A stretch of 64,000 nt of DNA from Leptasterias polaris (Eukaryota > Echinodermata > Asteroidea > Forcipulatida > Asteriidae): contig JAZGTN010000165.1 of NCBI GenBank assembly GCA_037783415.1, positions 620,001 through 684,000 of the forward strand, written 5' to 3'. The notes beneath the pieces are model-generated. The model was not told where the DNA came from. It did not search any database and saw nothing but the letters and a program-made list of their open reading frames with translations. Below are positions 24,201-37,800 of the stretch, piece by piece. Position 1 is the first letter of the stretch, and every line of letters starts with the position of its first letter. The position numbers and the translations under genes were made by a program.

Positions 24201-25833
24201 TCAATCGGGTGAATACATAACATATGGCTCTTTTGCTGTTACCTATAAATTAGTTAGGTAGTTGTTGCGATAATCGTAACGGAAACCAGTCAAGTCGCCC
24301 TTCCATCAAAGTCGCCCACTAGTACTACAAAGGTCGCTCCTCACATACAAAGTGGCCCCCTCTCTCAAGTCGAAGTCGCCCCTCACAAAGTCGCCCCCTG
24401 TCACCCGGTGTATAAAAGGTTGAGCCATTTCACAGAGTGAGGGCGCTGTTGAGAATTTTGAAACAACTTATTCAGGCAGAAGGAGATCCACTCTGTATGT
24501 TGGCATAACAATGTGAGGGGGGCGACTTTGCCAGGGGGGAGACTTTGTAGTGGGCGACTTTGTAGTGGGCGACTTTGTAGTGGGCGACTTAGCTGGGGGG
24601 AAACTTGACTGGCATTCATCGTAACCCACCATCCTTCCGACGGTCAGAGAGGATGGTGGTGGGTTAACGATTATTGAAACTAAACGCTGTACCAAGTAAT
24701 TAAGCCTCATGATTATGATTAGGCCTACTTAGGGCCCATTTATTATTATTTTTGTTTTTATTAGGCCTACTATAATTACTGATCATACAGCAGCCTGTGC
24801 TGACATAAAACTGCTTTATTTTTCCTACATTACATTGTACTGGTGGTAGTCCTTTTTAACTATTAAGTTGTTTTGGATAGATGAAACATCAGAATTTTTT
24901 TGTCAAAATGTTTGCACTGTATGAGACAGTTAAGTTACACTGCGCCGTGGGTGTTTGACCTTGGGAGAACCAATGGCGGCACTGCACATAGTCAGTAGCA
25001 CTAACTTAGAAGTACAGTGCGTAAGTCTTCATACCATGAAGAAGTACTTTATTGATGAATTAAAATGCCACACAGATGCCGAACCTGTATCATGACTGTA
25101 ATTCTTATATTCAAATATCTGCTGTAATGTTAAATAAAATTAGAAAAAATAATTTGTTCTTGCATCTATTTTTTAAAAATTAATTTCTTCCTTTTAATTC
25201 ACTGTTTAGTTGCTATGGGTTGTTGCGTGTCAACTTGTGTGTACGCATCGTGTTGCTGCCGTTCTTCCGGACTACACTCCATCTCTTCAAGGATTGATTC
25301 CTGAAGGAGCAGTTGATCGTATCCTTTTGAAAATTGTCATGTCATGTACATTTATGCAATCTGTATACAGATTTTGCTCTTTATTAATGGTTTATTCACA
25401 TGAAAAAAATTACCTGTACCATGTACTAAACCAATGGAATAAGTTGCTGTCAAATACATAATTGTATTGTGCTTCCAACTAAAATACAATTCTTTTCAGC
25501 ATGCATGGTTAAAATAAGCATTATTTATTTTAGTCTTTGTGTGGAACGTAGGATGTCCCATAGCGCTCATAATGCTTTTATGTAGTTTTCAATTTTACTT
25601 CCCTTTACATTTTCTACAAACTTTGTGTCTGTTCTAATAATTGCTAAAATGTAAAATTCTTCCTGTTTATTATGTCCATAGTTATTTTCCTTGCTACTTA
25701 AATATTCAGTTCTGTACCTGTTAGTTATGTACTTCAATGCAGGCAACACCATTCCAGCAATATGTTCGCTTTTGTTCTTCCAACACGGGGTAACACGTAG
25801 GTCAGTATTGTAGATTACTAATAATTCCCCCCC

Positions 25834-25865
<32 letters not shown>

Positions 25866-28800
25866 TTGAAAACATAACTTCTGACATGTTTCAGAATACT
25901 TAAAACACTTCAAATTTATAGTAAATTCCCAGTTAAGTGAAAAAAAAAATCAATAATCATTTCCTGTGATAATGATCAGTTTTATGACAGGAGCACCATG
26001 TCCTAATCCTTTTAATCCCCATACAATTAGAACAACACTGTCTTAGCCCTGTATGGTGGTTATTGTCTGAGAACCTCAAGCCATTGAAGCTATGTTCCTT
26101 TGAGCAGCCACAAGGTTTTAATGAGCAAAGAATGACCTATAATGAATATTGGTTATTCAGGTTTACAAGAATCTATTCAATGAGAAATATTTCATAATTG
26201 ATGTTACTTCATATTCTGAATAATTTCAGATTATGCAAAGAGAGTCATCAAGGCGACAGTGCTCCTTTATCAGCAAGGTGAGAAAACATAAAGTCCAATT
26301 TTCTTCAGCGTTTGCAATCCTGGCCCCCTATCATTCAAGCACGGTAACAAGACCAGACAAGGACACTGCTGGGGAAAGTTTTGTGTCAAGGTTTAATTTA
26401 ATAACTGAACCTGTTGGCAGACCTCAACCTAAACCTGGCATTGAAGATGTCCAAGAAACACAGAGCAGGCTGGGAAGAGCGAGACAACATCTGAAGAGAA
26501 GAAAAGTATTAACTGAAGAAGGTGATGATTCTTCAATAAGAAGGAAGAGCACAACTGGGAAGAAGTCTAATAAAAGAACAAAGGCCGATGATGGTTGTTC
26601 AAAGAAGGGACAAGGGTCAACAATTCAGGAGGAGTCTGGGGAGAAGGCGGTGATTGGTGATGAAGGCAAGCGGGACAGAAAGTGACCCCAAATCAGTACT
26701 GCCCCAAATTGTGGTAAAGAGAAAATAGGAAAACAATGCGATAATGAAAATTAAACTATCCCCCGTTTCAATGAGGTGGTTGGGTTGGTGTAGAGGTATC
26801 TTTCCTCACCTTTCACCTGTAGGACTCAGGTTCGAATCCTGCTGGGGGCACTATGTGGATTGGGTTTTCAGTCCCTACCCGACTGCATGGGTTTTCCTCC
26901 CGCATCTAAAATTGAAACTTCCTTGTCTTTTTTTCCATTTGGTTATTTGCTAGTACATTGATTTCGTTCGCTTTTCTGAGAGTCCTTGGCTTCACAACCA
27001 GAATAAATTAAATGAAAACAAAGTCTCTTTTGTCATCTTAATACATGTATTGAGGAGATACATTTGAGATAGTTTGCTTAAATACCTTATTGTACATGCA
27101 GAGGAATATTTCTGATGGTCACTATGATTAATTCAGCAAGCCATTTTGGATTGTTTACCTTGTTGATCACATTGTACATATTTCTGTACACCTTTATTAT
27201 CTTATGAGACGTTTATGTAACTTTTATTTGACCACAACCACATCAGGTAATTTAAATGTAGGGTTTTATTGAGTACATGTATAATTATTTGTTATTATTA
27301 TTATTGTTTTAAATATTAATTTTGTTTGCTGTGTAAAATTAATGAGCAGCCCTAGTTTGTGCTTATTGCATGGTGAAGTACAGGAGTTGTTTGGGGAGGG
27401 AAACAGAGGAGTTGGAGTATTCACAGTGAGAAAACATCAATTACACGTCTTTGTTTACAAGTTGCCAGAAAACCTAACTTGCTAGTGTTGACTGTAATTT
27501 GTACTTTTTGTTTACATTTTCTTAATTGAGCTGATCATTTTTGATAAGGTGGTCTTTTAATGCAAGACGAGTAAGCAACGCAAAGAATTAGTTTGGCAAT
27601 ATTTCCTTTTTAATGCCTCAAATTTGAAACTACAAAGGGGAGGTCAACTATTCTAATACATGGGTAGTGTTATTTAAATTAATTCTTGACATTAAATAAT
27701 ACTTTTAATTTATAAAATACTGCTTTGTGTATGTAAGGTGGTTGTTTAGAATGTCTTTAATTATTCAAAAAGGGTTAGCAACATTCTCTTTTAAATAAGC
27801 TGCTTTCAATTGAAACTGAAGAGGGGTACTTTGAAATAAAATAATACTCATAAAGACTGATGTGTGTACATTAAAAGTGTTTATTGTCATTTACTCGTTG
27901 ATCATCTAAAAATTTATAGTAAATGGAGGCCACCATGTTTGTATCCTCAATCCTGAAAACTATGCACCAGACTAGCTGAACATATTCTAGAATTTAAGTA
28001 TAATTTAAACTTTGCATGGTGGAAGTGCAATCAGGTGAGGTTTGCAGTGACATGTGTAAAATTTCTTTTGAGCAGTGGTGGTTTGACAACTTCATGAAGA
28101 CGAACAGTGCATACTGATCAAAACATCAAGTTGTGAAACCACCATTTCTTTTCAGGACCACCACAAAGAGATCATTCACATGGTGTGTTGGTGTTACCAC
28201 AAACCTCACCGGATTATAGCGATGTTCTTGTAATGACATCCATCCCATCTCAGTGAACCAAATGTTTACAGATTTTTATCCAAGATTGTGGTTCTCAAAA
28301 AAGTTCCCCTTTTGAAGCCTCTTTACCGTAAAACTTCCATGTATGTAATATGTAGTGTGAATACAAACCAGTGAGAGACACAACAGCATGGGCTATATGT
28401 TTGACAAATTATTTGTGCGTCTAGCCGTCTAACTTTTGAATCTCATTTGGGAGCATTTACAAACATTTCACCAACTATAGCGGCTATAAATAACACATTA
28501 CCCACCCTAAATTCAGGTGAGATGAGGAACTCATACAATAAGATTGGCAATATTTTTTTTATTTTTTTTAAATTACTTTTAGTCTAGTGGTGGTGGAGGT
28601 ACAAAAATCCTTTTGTCCATTGGGGTACATCGTTCGGATGGCATCCATTATACATGTACATGAAGGAAGTGGCACTCTGTTGAACCTTCCGAGGTAGCCC
28701 CAACACCATCTGACAACTTGCTGGTATTCAACATTGCGATATTTTCTGCAAACAAAGTAGTAGAAGAATAACAAATCAGGTAACTGTTAAGTTCATGTCA

Positions 28801-31800
28801 ATTTTTGTTAACGCAAAGTTTTCCCATTTTGAAGAAATCATGTACATAGTAAGGGTGGAAATATACTCTTCTGATTTGTCCAGTCCAACAACCCATAGGA
28901 GATCCCCCCCACACACACATTTGGGTTCTGTAAGAAGTCAAAATCTGAAAAAGATGAGTCGCAACTATTTTTCTGTAACAGTCTCGACAATTGTGATGAA
29001 GATCACAATGTTTTGGAAAAATCTGTTAGTACAGCTTTTATGGTTAGTGTTGTCTTGAGTTGTATAAATGATCTAATCCAACAGTCAATTATACCCGAAC
29101 CAAGGGTCAGGTAAGAGGGGTAATGTTTTTTATTTTTTTAGGGGGAGGGGGGGGGGGGGGGTGTTTGCTCATTACATTAATTTTGCAGTTCAATTTAAAA
29201 ACAAGACACTTGGGCCCTACTTCGTACTTGGTACAGCGTTTAGTTGTGATAATCGTAACCCACCAACCTCTCCGACCGTCGGGAGGATGGTGGATTACGA
29301 TTATCGCAACGACTACCTGACTATTTATCGGTACCTGCCGTATGTATTGACTCGAGTCCTGGGCCAAATTTCATAAAGCCTGTCAAAAAAAGTGTTAAGC
29401 ACAAACACTTTGCTAAACAGAAACAAACAGGTTAGCTACTGCCAGTGTATTCCATAAAGTTAACATAGTTGCGACTGGTACCATACTAAATTTTGCTAAG
29501 CAAATAGTACATTTTCCAAGCAGTATTTTCTGCTAAACAGCTTTATGAAATTGGGTCCTGCCTGGTGGCCTAGTTTTTATACTTTCCAAGGAGGTCCAGA
29601 CTCCATGTACCGTAGTACGTAGTACTACTATTCTATATAGAGAAAGGACCTTGACTGAGCCATCCCCTCTGCTCTGGACGGACAACCGATTATCGTAACT
29701 ACACAACATTAATTAACAATCCTCACCACTGATCCTTTTGAAGGTGGCATAATGCTGATCTTGTTGACTTGATGCCTTTTTTGGTTGAGATTCATCAAAA
29801 AACAACCACGGATGTCAACATCTCCCTTCATATCATTCTCAATCTCAGTGCATTTGACATGTACACACACACGGCGCAGAGCAGACTGTATCCGACTATC
29901 CACCCGCGTGTACACGTTAAAGGAATGAAGGCTGGAACCCAAACAACCTTAAGACCATCTAGGCTCTTGAAAAAATATCCACCACAAATATGCAAACTAT
30001 GCGACGAAGTATGCGATAAAGTATGCAATAATATTTGCGACGTCGCAAATATTATCGATAATATTTGCGATAATATTTGCGACGTCGCAAATATTTGCAA
30101 AGATATTTGCGATAATATTTGCGACGTCGCAAATATTTGCAAAGATATTTGCGATAATATTTGCGACGTCGCAAATATTATCGATAATATTATCGATAAT
30201 ATTTGCGACGTCGCAAATATTATCGATAATATTATCGATAATATTTGCGACGTCGCAAATATTATCGATAATATTTGCGATAATATTTGCGACATCGCAA
30301 ATATTTGCAAAGATATTTGCGATGTGCGATGTCCCTTCAGGGCCACCATACTAAAACCTACTATAAAGATTGAAAAAAAGTAAACAGATAAGTGTTCAAT
30401 TTATAGATGGAATAAATCTTCCTTATTTTTATTTGCCTCGTAGCAAAAATAATTTGGGACGAGGATGGAGAAGATCCTGAAGTTATCTCCAGAAGAAGTT
30501 GGGAGCAGATAGAGCGACAGTGTCAGGAGGAGGAGGATAGCATCGGTTATCCATCAACAGGTACTAGCTCTTCGGGATGGAGAGTCATACGTCTCTTTGT
30601 TTCATCGACGTTCCACGATTTCCAGAATGAGAGAGAAGTACTTGTTAAAAAGGTGAGATAAGTTTTGTTTTTTTCCCTTCTGTTGGTGTGTTGTTTGACA
30701 AGTAGCAGACTCAAGTTTAGATGGCTGAATCATCGTACTGTGGCTTCATTTCAAAGTCATGACACTTGTGACCTTGAGCAAGGCACTTAACCAATATTGC
30801 TTCTATTAACCCAGATGTATAAATGGGAACCTGCTAGGGCCGATATCAAATATTATGGACTGTAAACCCGTAGCACTAATAACAACAGTTTTAGGTCTAC
30901 CTGCCAACATCATTGAGCTTGCCTCACCCACAGGATTCTGTTCCAGCTTGCCACCTTATCATTTTCTTTCATTAATTAATTCTGGTTGTATGAAGCCAAG
31001 GACTCTCAGAAAAGCAAACGTAATTACTATACCAGCCAAGAACCCAAATGGAAAGAAGACAAAGAAGGAACTTTCAGTGTTAGATAGGAAAAATACCAGA
31101 GAATTATTCCAGAGAACGCAATCACGTAGGGACTGAAAACACATTCCACACAGTGTCTCCGGCGGAATTTCGAACAGGGTTCCTTAAGGTGGAAGGCGAG
31201 GAAAGGTATGTACCACTACGCCAACCCAACCACCTTTGTGCATCTAAAATTACTTAATCAGCACAAATATAAATATAGGAGGTTGGTCATCCTTACATGC
31301 AGCTGGGAAAATGAATTACAAAGGATGCGGCTACGGCACACTGCAGACATGCAAGGGCACCTTTTTCGGCAGCCAGCCGAATTGACCTATGTATGATCAT
31401 GGAGCACAGTCAAAGATTGCAAATGTTTGATTTCCCAGAGGGAAGAAAACCAGAGGACCTGCAACAACAGAGTCCAGCTTTCTCCTGAAGGCGATTAGAG
31501 CATTCTAATCAAAAGATCAAGTTGTTACACCACTGGCTCTTTTCAGAACTACCACAATTCGTACAAGAAATTTGTGAACACTATGTTACGGCTAACTTTC
31601 CTAGATAGATGATTTACATTGAAATGGTTACTCAACTTTGTTTCTAATTTTGCAGGTTTTTCCAGAACTGCGAGAGTTCTGCGAATCACGCCATTTACAT
31701 CTGATTGAGTGTGACCTGAGGTGGGGAGTACCCAAAGACTCAACCACACGAACTGTACTCACTACCTGCTTGCAGGAAATAGATCGCTGCCATGGTGATG

Positions 31801-34800
31801 CAGACGGCCAAGGATTCTTCCTCAATATGCTCGGAGAAAGGTAAAGCAGCTCAATACATTTGAACATTTTCATTTCATTTTCATTTATTAATTTCACAGG
31901 TAAAAAAAGCAAAGTACAAAAGAAATGAGAACAATAAAGAAAACAAATATACACATAGGAGAGAGAGAGAGAGAAAAAAAAGTAGCACCCCTGATGGATT
32001 TAAAAAAAAGTAAACTAAATTACTATCAAGTTAATCTCCTGATGCCACAATTTAAGAAACAGACAATACAAAAGGACATTATGGACATAAATGACATTAA
32101 TAAAACATGGCTTACAGTATAAAAATATGAGAACTACATGTAATTAAAACTATAAAAGCACATATGGGCATTTTAAAATACAAACTTGGTAAAAGAGAGA
32201 TTCTGGTAATTTACAACATCATTTTCTCTGAGCAGTGGTCTGCTGGCCATAATGCTAGTTAAAACACCTGAGGGCCACTCAAAATTCTCTCCCCATGTGG
32301 TCCGGCTCGCTAGTTCAATGTTGAAAAGCATCCCTACTCGTATGAAATATGGAACACTGAAAAAAACTGGTAGACTCGTGAAAGGACTTAGCTAACTGGT
32401 CCTGCTGGCACGTCATTGAAAACAGTTAGGGGCAAGCCATGTTAGAACTTGAGATATGCAAAAAGTGTACCTTTTTGCTTAAATTCCCAAGAAACGAGGT
32501 GGGAGGAGGTGGAAGCTTGGATAACTTGCACAGTTCAATTTTGAAATGCAAGGTGGGAGGGCGACTTGCATTGATTGTTCTTGATTTTTACTCTTTGTTG
32601 TTGGCATTTTTAACATTGTCTTGTTTTCATTTTTCGTGTATTTTTTTATTTTATTTTAATATTTTTATTTTTATAAAAATATGTGCAAACCGAGGTAACG
32701 ATTTTCATGCTGGCATGACGAATAAAATAATTGAATTGAATTGAATTGAATTGACTTACCGTGTAAATTAGAAGTTTTTGAAAAGTGTGCAGATGCTCAG
32801 AAATAAGTAAACAATTACATTCTACCTGGCATGTCTGCTGCCATATGTGACCCACCACGCCAAAACCAGGCGGAAGTCGGCAAATGCCATTACGAGATAC
32901 GGCATTATACACAAAAAACGTGTTGCCGGTTGATTTTTTTTTTTTTCATAAATCGGTAGGTAAAACTCTAATTTATCGGCTGTTCACGTTTAAACCTTTT
33001 AAAAAATCCCCGAAAGTGATAATATCGGCATTCTCCTAATTTTTGTTGTCGTTGCTATTACTCAAATTGAGCAAACTTATTCCATAGCGGTACTGGTGCA
33101 TGTGATGTATCATTGTAAAGCTGAACTCGTCATCTTTCCAAATAAGGAGTTTTCAACTGGCGGGAGATTCCAGTTTAGCCATTCAGAAGTTTTTTTGCCA
33201 GTGACGTAGACATAAACAACAATCTGATACGTTAGCAACACGTGTCACGTGACTGGAAATGAAGTCATCTTATTGGCTGATGTTGGTTCACGGCAAAAGC
33301 GTCGTTAAAATTCGCCCCCGGAACTGACACGTTGTAATCCAACTCGCCCTACACATTGACTATAGGTGTTGGGGCGATGGGAACAGTGTTGTGATTGTCC
33401 AAAACATTGGGGCGAATTGACTCCGCATCCACGCTATAGCAAGTCGCTATCGTGTCGTCGTGTTTTGAGTCTTAACCTTAGCTGAAAATTTGACAATTTT
33501 GTTGCGTGTTTGTGCAATTCATGAAAACATTTGTGTATTTGTGAGGTCTGTTGTCATTGTTGGATCATGAATTCAAACAATAATTGTCACGATCGTGATG
33601 TTAGGATCGCAAGGCTTGTTCCGATGCCGCATGGTGTGTGGGGTTGAAGACTCGGGTATGCTCTAAGTTTTGAAGACTACCTTCCAAGGTCTTGGTGAAA
33701 GAGACCCATCTGATTCTGACGATAGTGATGCCGATGAACTTGACTCAAACAGTGAATTATGACATAGCCATGGTAAGTTTATTTTGCTTATTGCAAAGTC
33801 ACTTAGAATGTTTTAATAAAAATAAATAAGGGTAAACGTTGCGTTTGACATGGTCGACTCGTCGAGGCCCATTCAGTAAATCATGCATAGACTTAGACTT
33901 TGAGGATCGAGAAAGGGTTAGTTGAACATGTTTGAACTTCCATAAAGTAATGACTGGATATGGAGGGGGATGGAGCTATATCGTAATATAATTATTGTTA
34001 ATTTATACATAACAAATGATGTACAAACCTGTTGAATGTGCAACATTTTATCCAAGTAATCAAATAAGGTACATAGTGTAAAATTTATGTTAGTAACGGT
34101 GTACAGAAGAAAAAGGGAAATAAATAAAAAAAATTAATAAATACAATCATTCTTTAACTTCCAATAATTTATGCTGATTTTTGTTTTGCTGAACTTCCAC
34201 TTGAACCTGAGCCTGCTGGAGATGCAACACAGATATTCAACTTTATCGACATCGCCGAGAAACCATGTCATTGTAATTGCAAACTTTACAATGGCAGTCC
34301 ATGTATACAGCAGTTCAATGAAGAAGAGATAGGCAGTATCAGGTAACACAGATCATCATTCATTCATTTGTAGCAATACAATTAAAATAAACATAGCCAT
34401 AGTTCGCTAAAATAACAACGCTTTCTGATAATGCTTTCATGATGATTAAATTCCATGAATAAAGACCAAAAATCTTTGTACATCCTGCAAACAAAACCAT
34501 GTCGTAGTAAAGTACGGCATGTGTTGGACTTCACGCAATTGTATTTCAAACAAACATCGTCTGGGATTGTCTTTTTACATGTACCCAAATTGATCAATAA
34601 CATCAACTTGTATTACAGAAATTTGCATAATTATTGTGTGCAGTTTGGGATAGTTTGTTTTTTATACGTTTTATTTTTGTTGTAATTTCAGGTTAAATGT
34701 ACGAGACATGACAAGTTTTGAAAAAGACCTTTTCCTGTTGGGAATAATCTGCACCAGTATCAACACCTCTGAAGTCACACAGAAAATCAAACGGACCAAC

Positions 34801-37800
34801 CATGAACTCATTGGCTGGTTCCACTATGAACACAAGAGGATATGCCGAGACACCGTTTTGTTCCTGATGGTGATTTCTAAGGACAAGTTAACCAATCTAA
34901 AGAAGTGGTACATTAACAATGGAATCTATCCTCGCAGGGGTGGGGATTTCATCTAGGATGGGGTCGTTATTTGGGTTCTGGGTTGCAACTTTCCTACTTA
35001 CAACGAGTTGTAACGAGATGTATGAAATCAAGAGGCCAAATCACTTCATGTAAACTTTACAACAGTATCTGTTGGGGCGGGGTACTGGGGGGTACTAGAG
35101 GGGTTGGTGACCTTGCCACCTCATCTTATGGTACCCACTACTTGATATTATAAGTAAAGAACAATGTGCTAAGGGGACTGGGGCTTGGGGGCCGGGTTGT
35201 CTGGGTGGGGCTTGGGGCGGGGCTTGGGCAGGTTGTCTGGGCGGGGCTTGGGGCGGGTTGTCTGGACTGAGATAAGACTTGGGTTGGACCATTATTCAGG
35301 ACCTTGGTCACAGCTGCCCATCTTCTTTACAACTTGCATTACAAGTGTGTGAAATGTAAAACAAATAAAGAAACAAAATAACTTCACAATTCATGTACTT
35401 TGTACCAATTTCTGTGTCTTTTGTTTAGATTGGTGTCATCATCAGCATGAAATTAAAATTTCAAATCTCAAATTATTGTTAATGCATGACTTCAATTTAT
35501 AGTTTAAAACGTTGTTATAGACCCCCTTTACAGTTCAACATCGGTAAAAGAGTCTGCATGAAGTCAAATTAGGTGGTTGCTAAGGTAAATTGGGGGCCCA
35601 ATAAGTATGATAATGATAATCGACTTTCGTGCTCATTTTCTCAAAAGCATCCATTGACACTTCCTAACTTCAAAAAGGTGTAACTTCAAAAGTATACCAC
35701 CTATTTGAGTCCACTATAGCTTATTTTAAAGCTTAAAACGCTAGCAATCCAATAATATAAAAATCTCTCATATGAAAAATTTCGACTTCAGCCTGGTTTT
35801 GGGGTGGTGGGTCACATATGTCGTCACCATTTTCACGAAGAGCGCAATTAAACATTTTGTCAAATCGATGTTTTTACACATTTTGAATGTTACTATTGAC
35901 ATCAACATTTTCCCCAAGTTTCAAGTGATAAAACGTTATACTTTTTTAATTACACTAATTAGCACAAGGACCATTTTACCAAACTATCAGTTTTGCGTTT
36001 TCACGAACAGACACATTTAGATTTGCCATTTGTTACATTGAAGTATATATAACGCTGGCACGGTGCCAAAAATGACACTCGTCGATTACGCATTGGTTTG
36101 TACACGACGCGCACACGACTTGCTGCAAACAGTCCTCGTTTTTGCAGTTTTCACGAAGAGACTTGTGTTAAACAGTTATAAATTACTCATCAATTAAATT
36201 TACTTTAATTAAAATAGCAACAGATTTGCATGATTTAAGATCTCCACTTTCATGCTTGGAAAAGTTTCAACGTTTCAATGACAAACAGTTTCTGAAACCG
36301 TGATTTCAAAAATATTTAAAATTTCAAACGCAGTTTTCTCCAAACATGAAAGTTTTCTCTAAACATGAAAGTTTTGTTGAATGGCCTAAATTGCCGCTTC
36401 GTGAAAATGGTCTCGATGTCTCCAATAAGTAAAAAGCTTTTGGCTTTAAACTTATTTCTACACTAGATATGGGTGGATGCCAGGGGAGAGCGACATCCCC
36501 CCTGACATAGCAGAGGAGTACCAGTGGGTACCGTACACCTCAATCACCCACATGGAGGTCCTCGTTGGAGGGTACCGATCCCTCAACCCAAACGCGGTTT
36601 ACTTCCTGAGGGATCCTTCAGGATATCTGGAGAAGATCCCGGAAGAGGCGAGAAAGTTCTTTGTGGAGCAGACCGAGATCGGACAGGTTCAGCTCAAGGT
36701 AAATTATACAATGTTTCAGAATTGAAACTTTTCTTTCAGCTTTCTTACTAAATATTTCAAGGGAATTTCTACCCAATAAGATTGCTTTTAGAGACTCTCA
36801 TCACTTAACCATTGCATTGACTCATACCTACCAACTGTTCAGATTTAACTGGAATTGTCCAGGTTTTTGAGGTTGCAGACTGCAAAAAATCAGAACATTC
36901 CTATTTCTGACAAGAGGACAGCAAGAAACAAGATAAAAAAGTTCTGGCAAAAAAGGGTTGCATTTGCTTGCGAGAGATTTTCTTACGGGATACAGTGATG
37001 TTTGTACATTGTTTTAAATACATACTTCATTTTACTTGTCTACTTTTAATAAGCTTTACTCGCACAACTTCTTGCGTCATTATCTGTGGAATCGTAAAAC
37101 TGGTGTTCCCGTTTCTGAGGTTTCAATGTTGGCAGGTATTATATGCATTGTATCTAAAGTACCATAATACTAATAATAATAATAAATCGCTTCTGTAAAG
37201 CGCAATTCAGGGAACGATTTTGTCCAGCAATTTTGCATAGCAAAACATTTTGACTGGACATTTTTTGTGCACACTGAATGCTTTGAGTAGCAACTGGTAC
37301 ATTTTGTGTAGCATTTTGCTATTCTATATATACATACACATGTATGCAAAATCATAAATGTATGTATGTGTTGCAATGGAAGCAAACTGATTGAGTGGAA
37401 ATTAACTGAACTTAACTAAACTGAAACTACAACAATATTTACTTCATTTTATTTAATTATGTGGGTAAACAGAAAGTACAAGAATGTTTTTTGTTAAAGC
37501 CTTCCTTTATAGATGGGGTTTTTCCCCCTTCAGATAAAAAATCTTTTGTACTTTAACTTTCAAAAGTTTAATCACAATAAATGCAATCATTTTTCACATC
37601 CTGGTGGAAGACTCAAATAGTGGTTTTAAAACTGTTTGGATTGTTGATTCATAATCTCTTGGACTTTGAAATTGTTCTCGTTAAATTGTTTTCTTTCTTT
37701 CTTTTTTTCCGTAATGTTGAGTTGGCATCACCTTTTAAACCCTTACAAAGTGATAATTGAAGAAAAACAACCTCATAGCTCTACACTGTTGTAAAAATAA

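Larger units (their letters stand above)
23418..30350. mobile_element. 6.9-kb foldback-like DNA transposon with over 1-kb inverted arms
   Basis: Termini TATGGTGGCCCTGAAGGGAC at 23418 and its inverse at 30350 are identical. CTAAAA flanks both sides (23412-23417 and 30351-30356), a perfect 6-bp target duplication. Arms 23418-about 24695 and about 29222-30350 are inverted copies. Their outer 340 bp are tandem palindromes (TTTGCGACGTCGCAAA and TATTATCGATAATA), the inner part unique sequence including GTAGTTACGATAATCGG. Arms have diverged and hold separate insertions (24287-24616; 29360-29560), so the element is not young. The 4.5-kb core has a P2X7-C-type exon (minus) and a basic ORF (plus) but no transposase I recognise. 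It fills most of NACHT intron 2, ending 87 bp before exon 3. A 6-bp duplication fits IS3EU, Dada or Polinton elements; class is undetermined. Confidence 0.8.
32842..35820. mobile_element. 3-kb TIR DNA transposon in NACHT intron 4
   Basis: Left end CATATGTGACCCACCAC and right end GTGGTGGGTCACATATG are inverted copies continuing through CCAAAACCAGG. The palindromic CATATG at each tip may itself be a 6-bp target duplication, but this cannot be settled from one copy. The interior carries a decayed three-exon transposase-like gene (33567-34957) and a G-rich minisatellite. Confidence 0.75.

Noticed and set aside
23412..30356. Simple segmental inverted duplication rather than a transposon
   Set aside because: Identical tips and the CTAAAA direct repeat exactly at both edges favour insertion, though this is one locus only.
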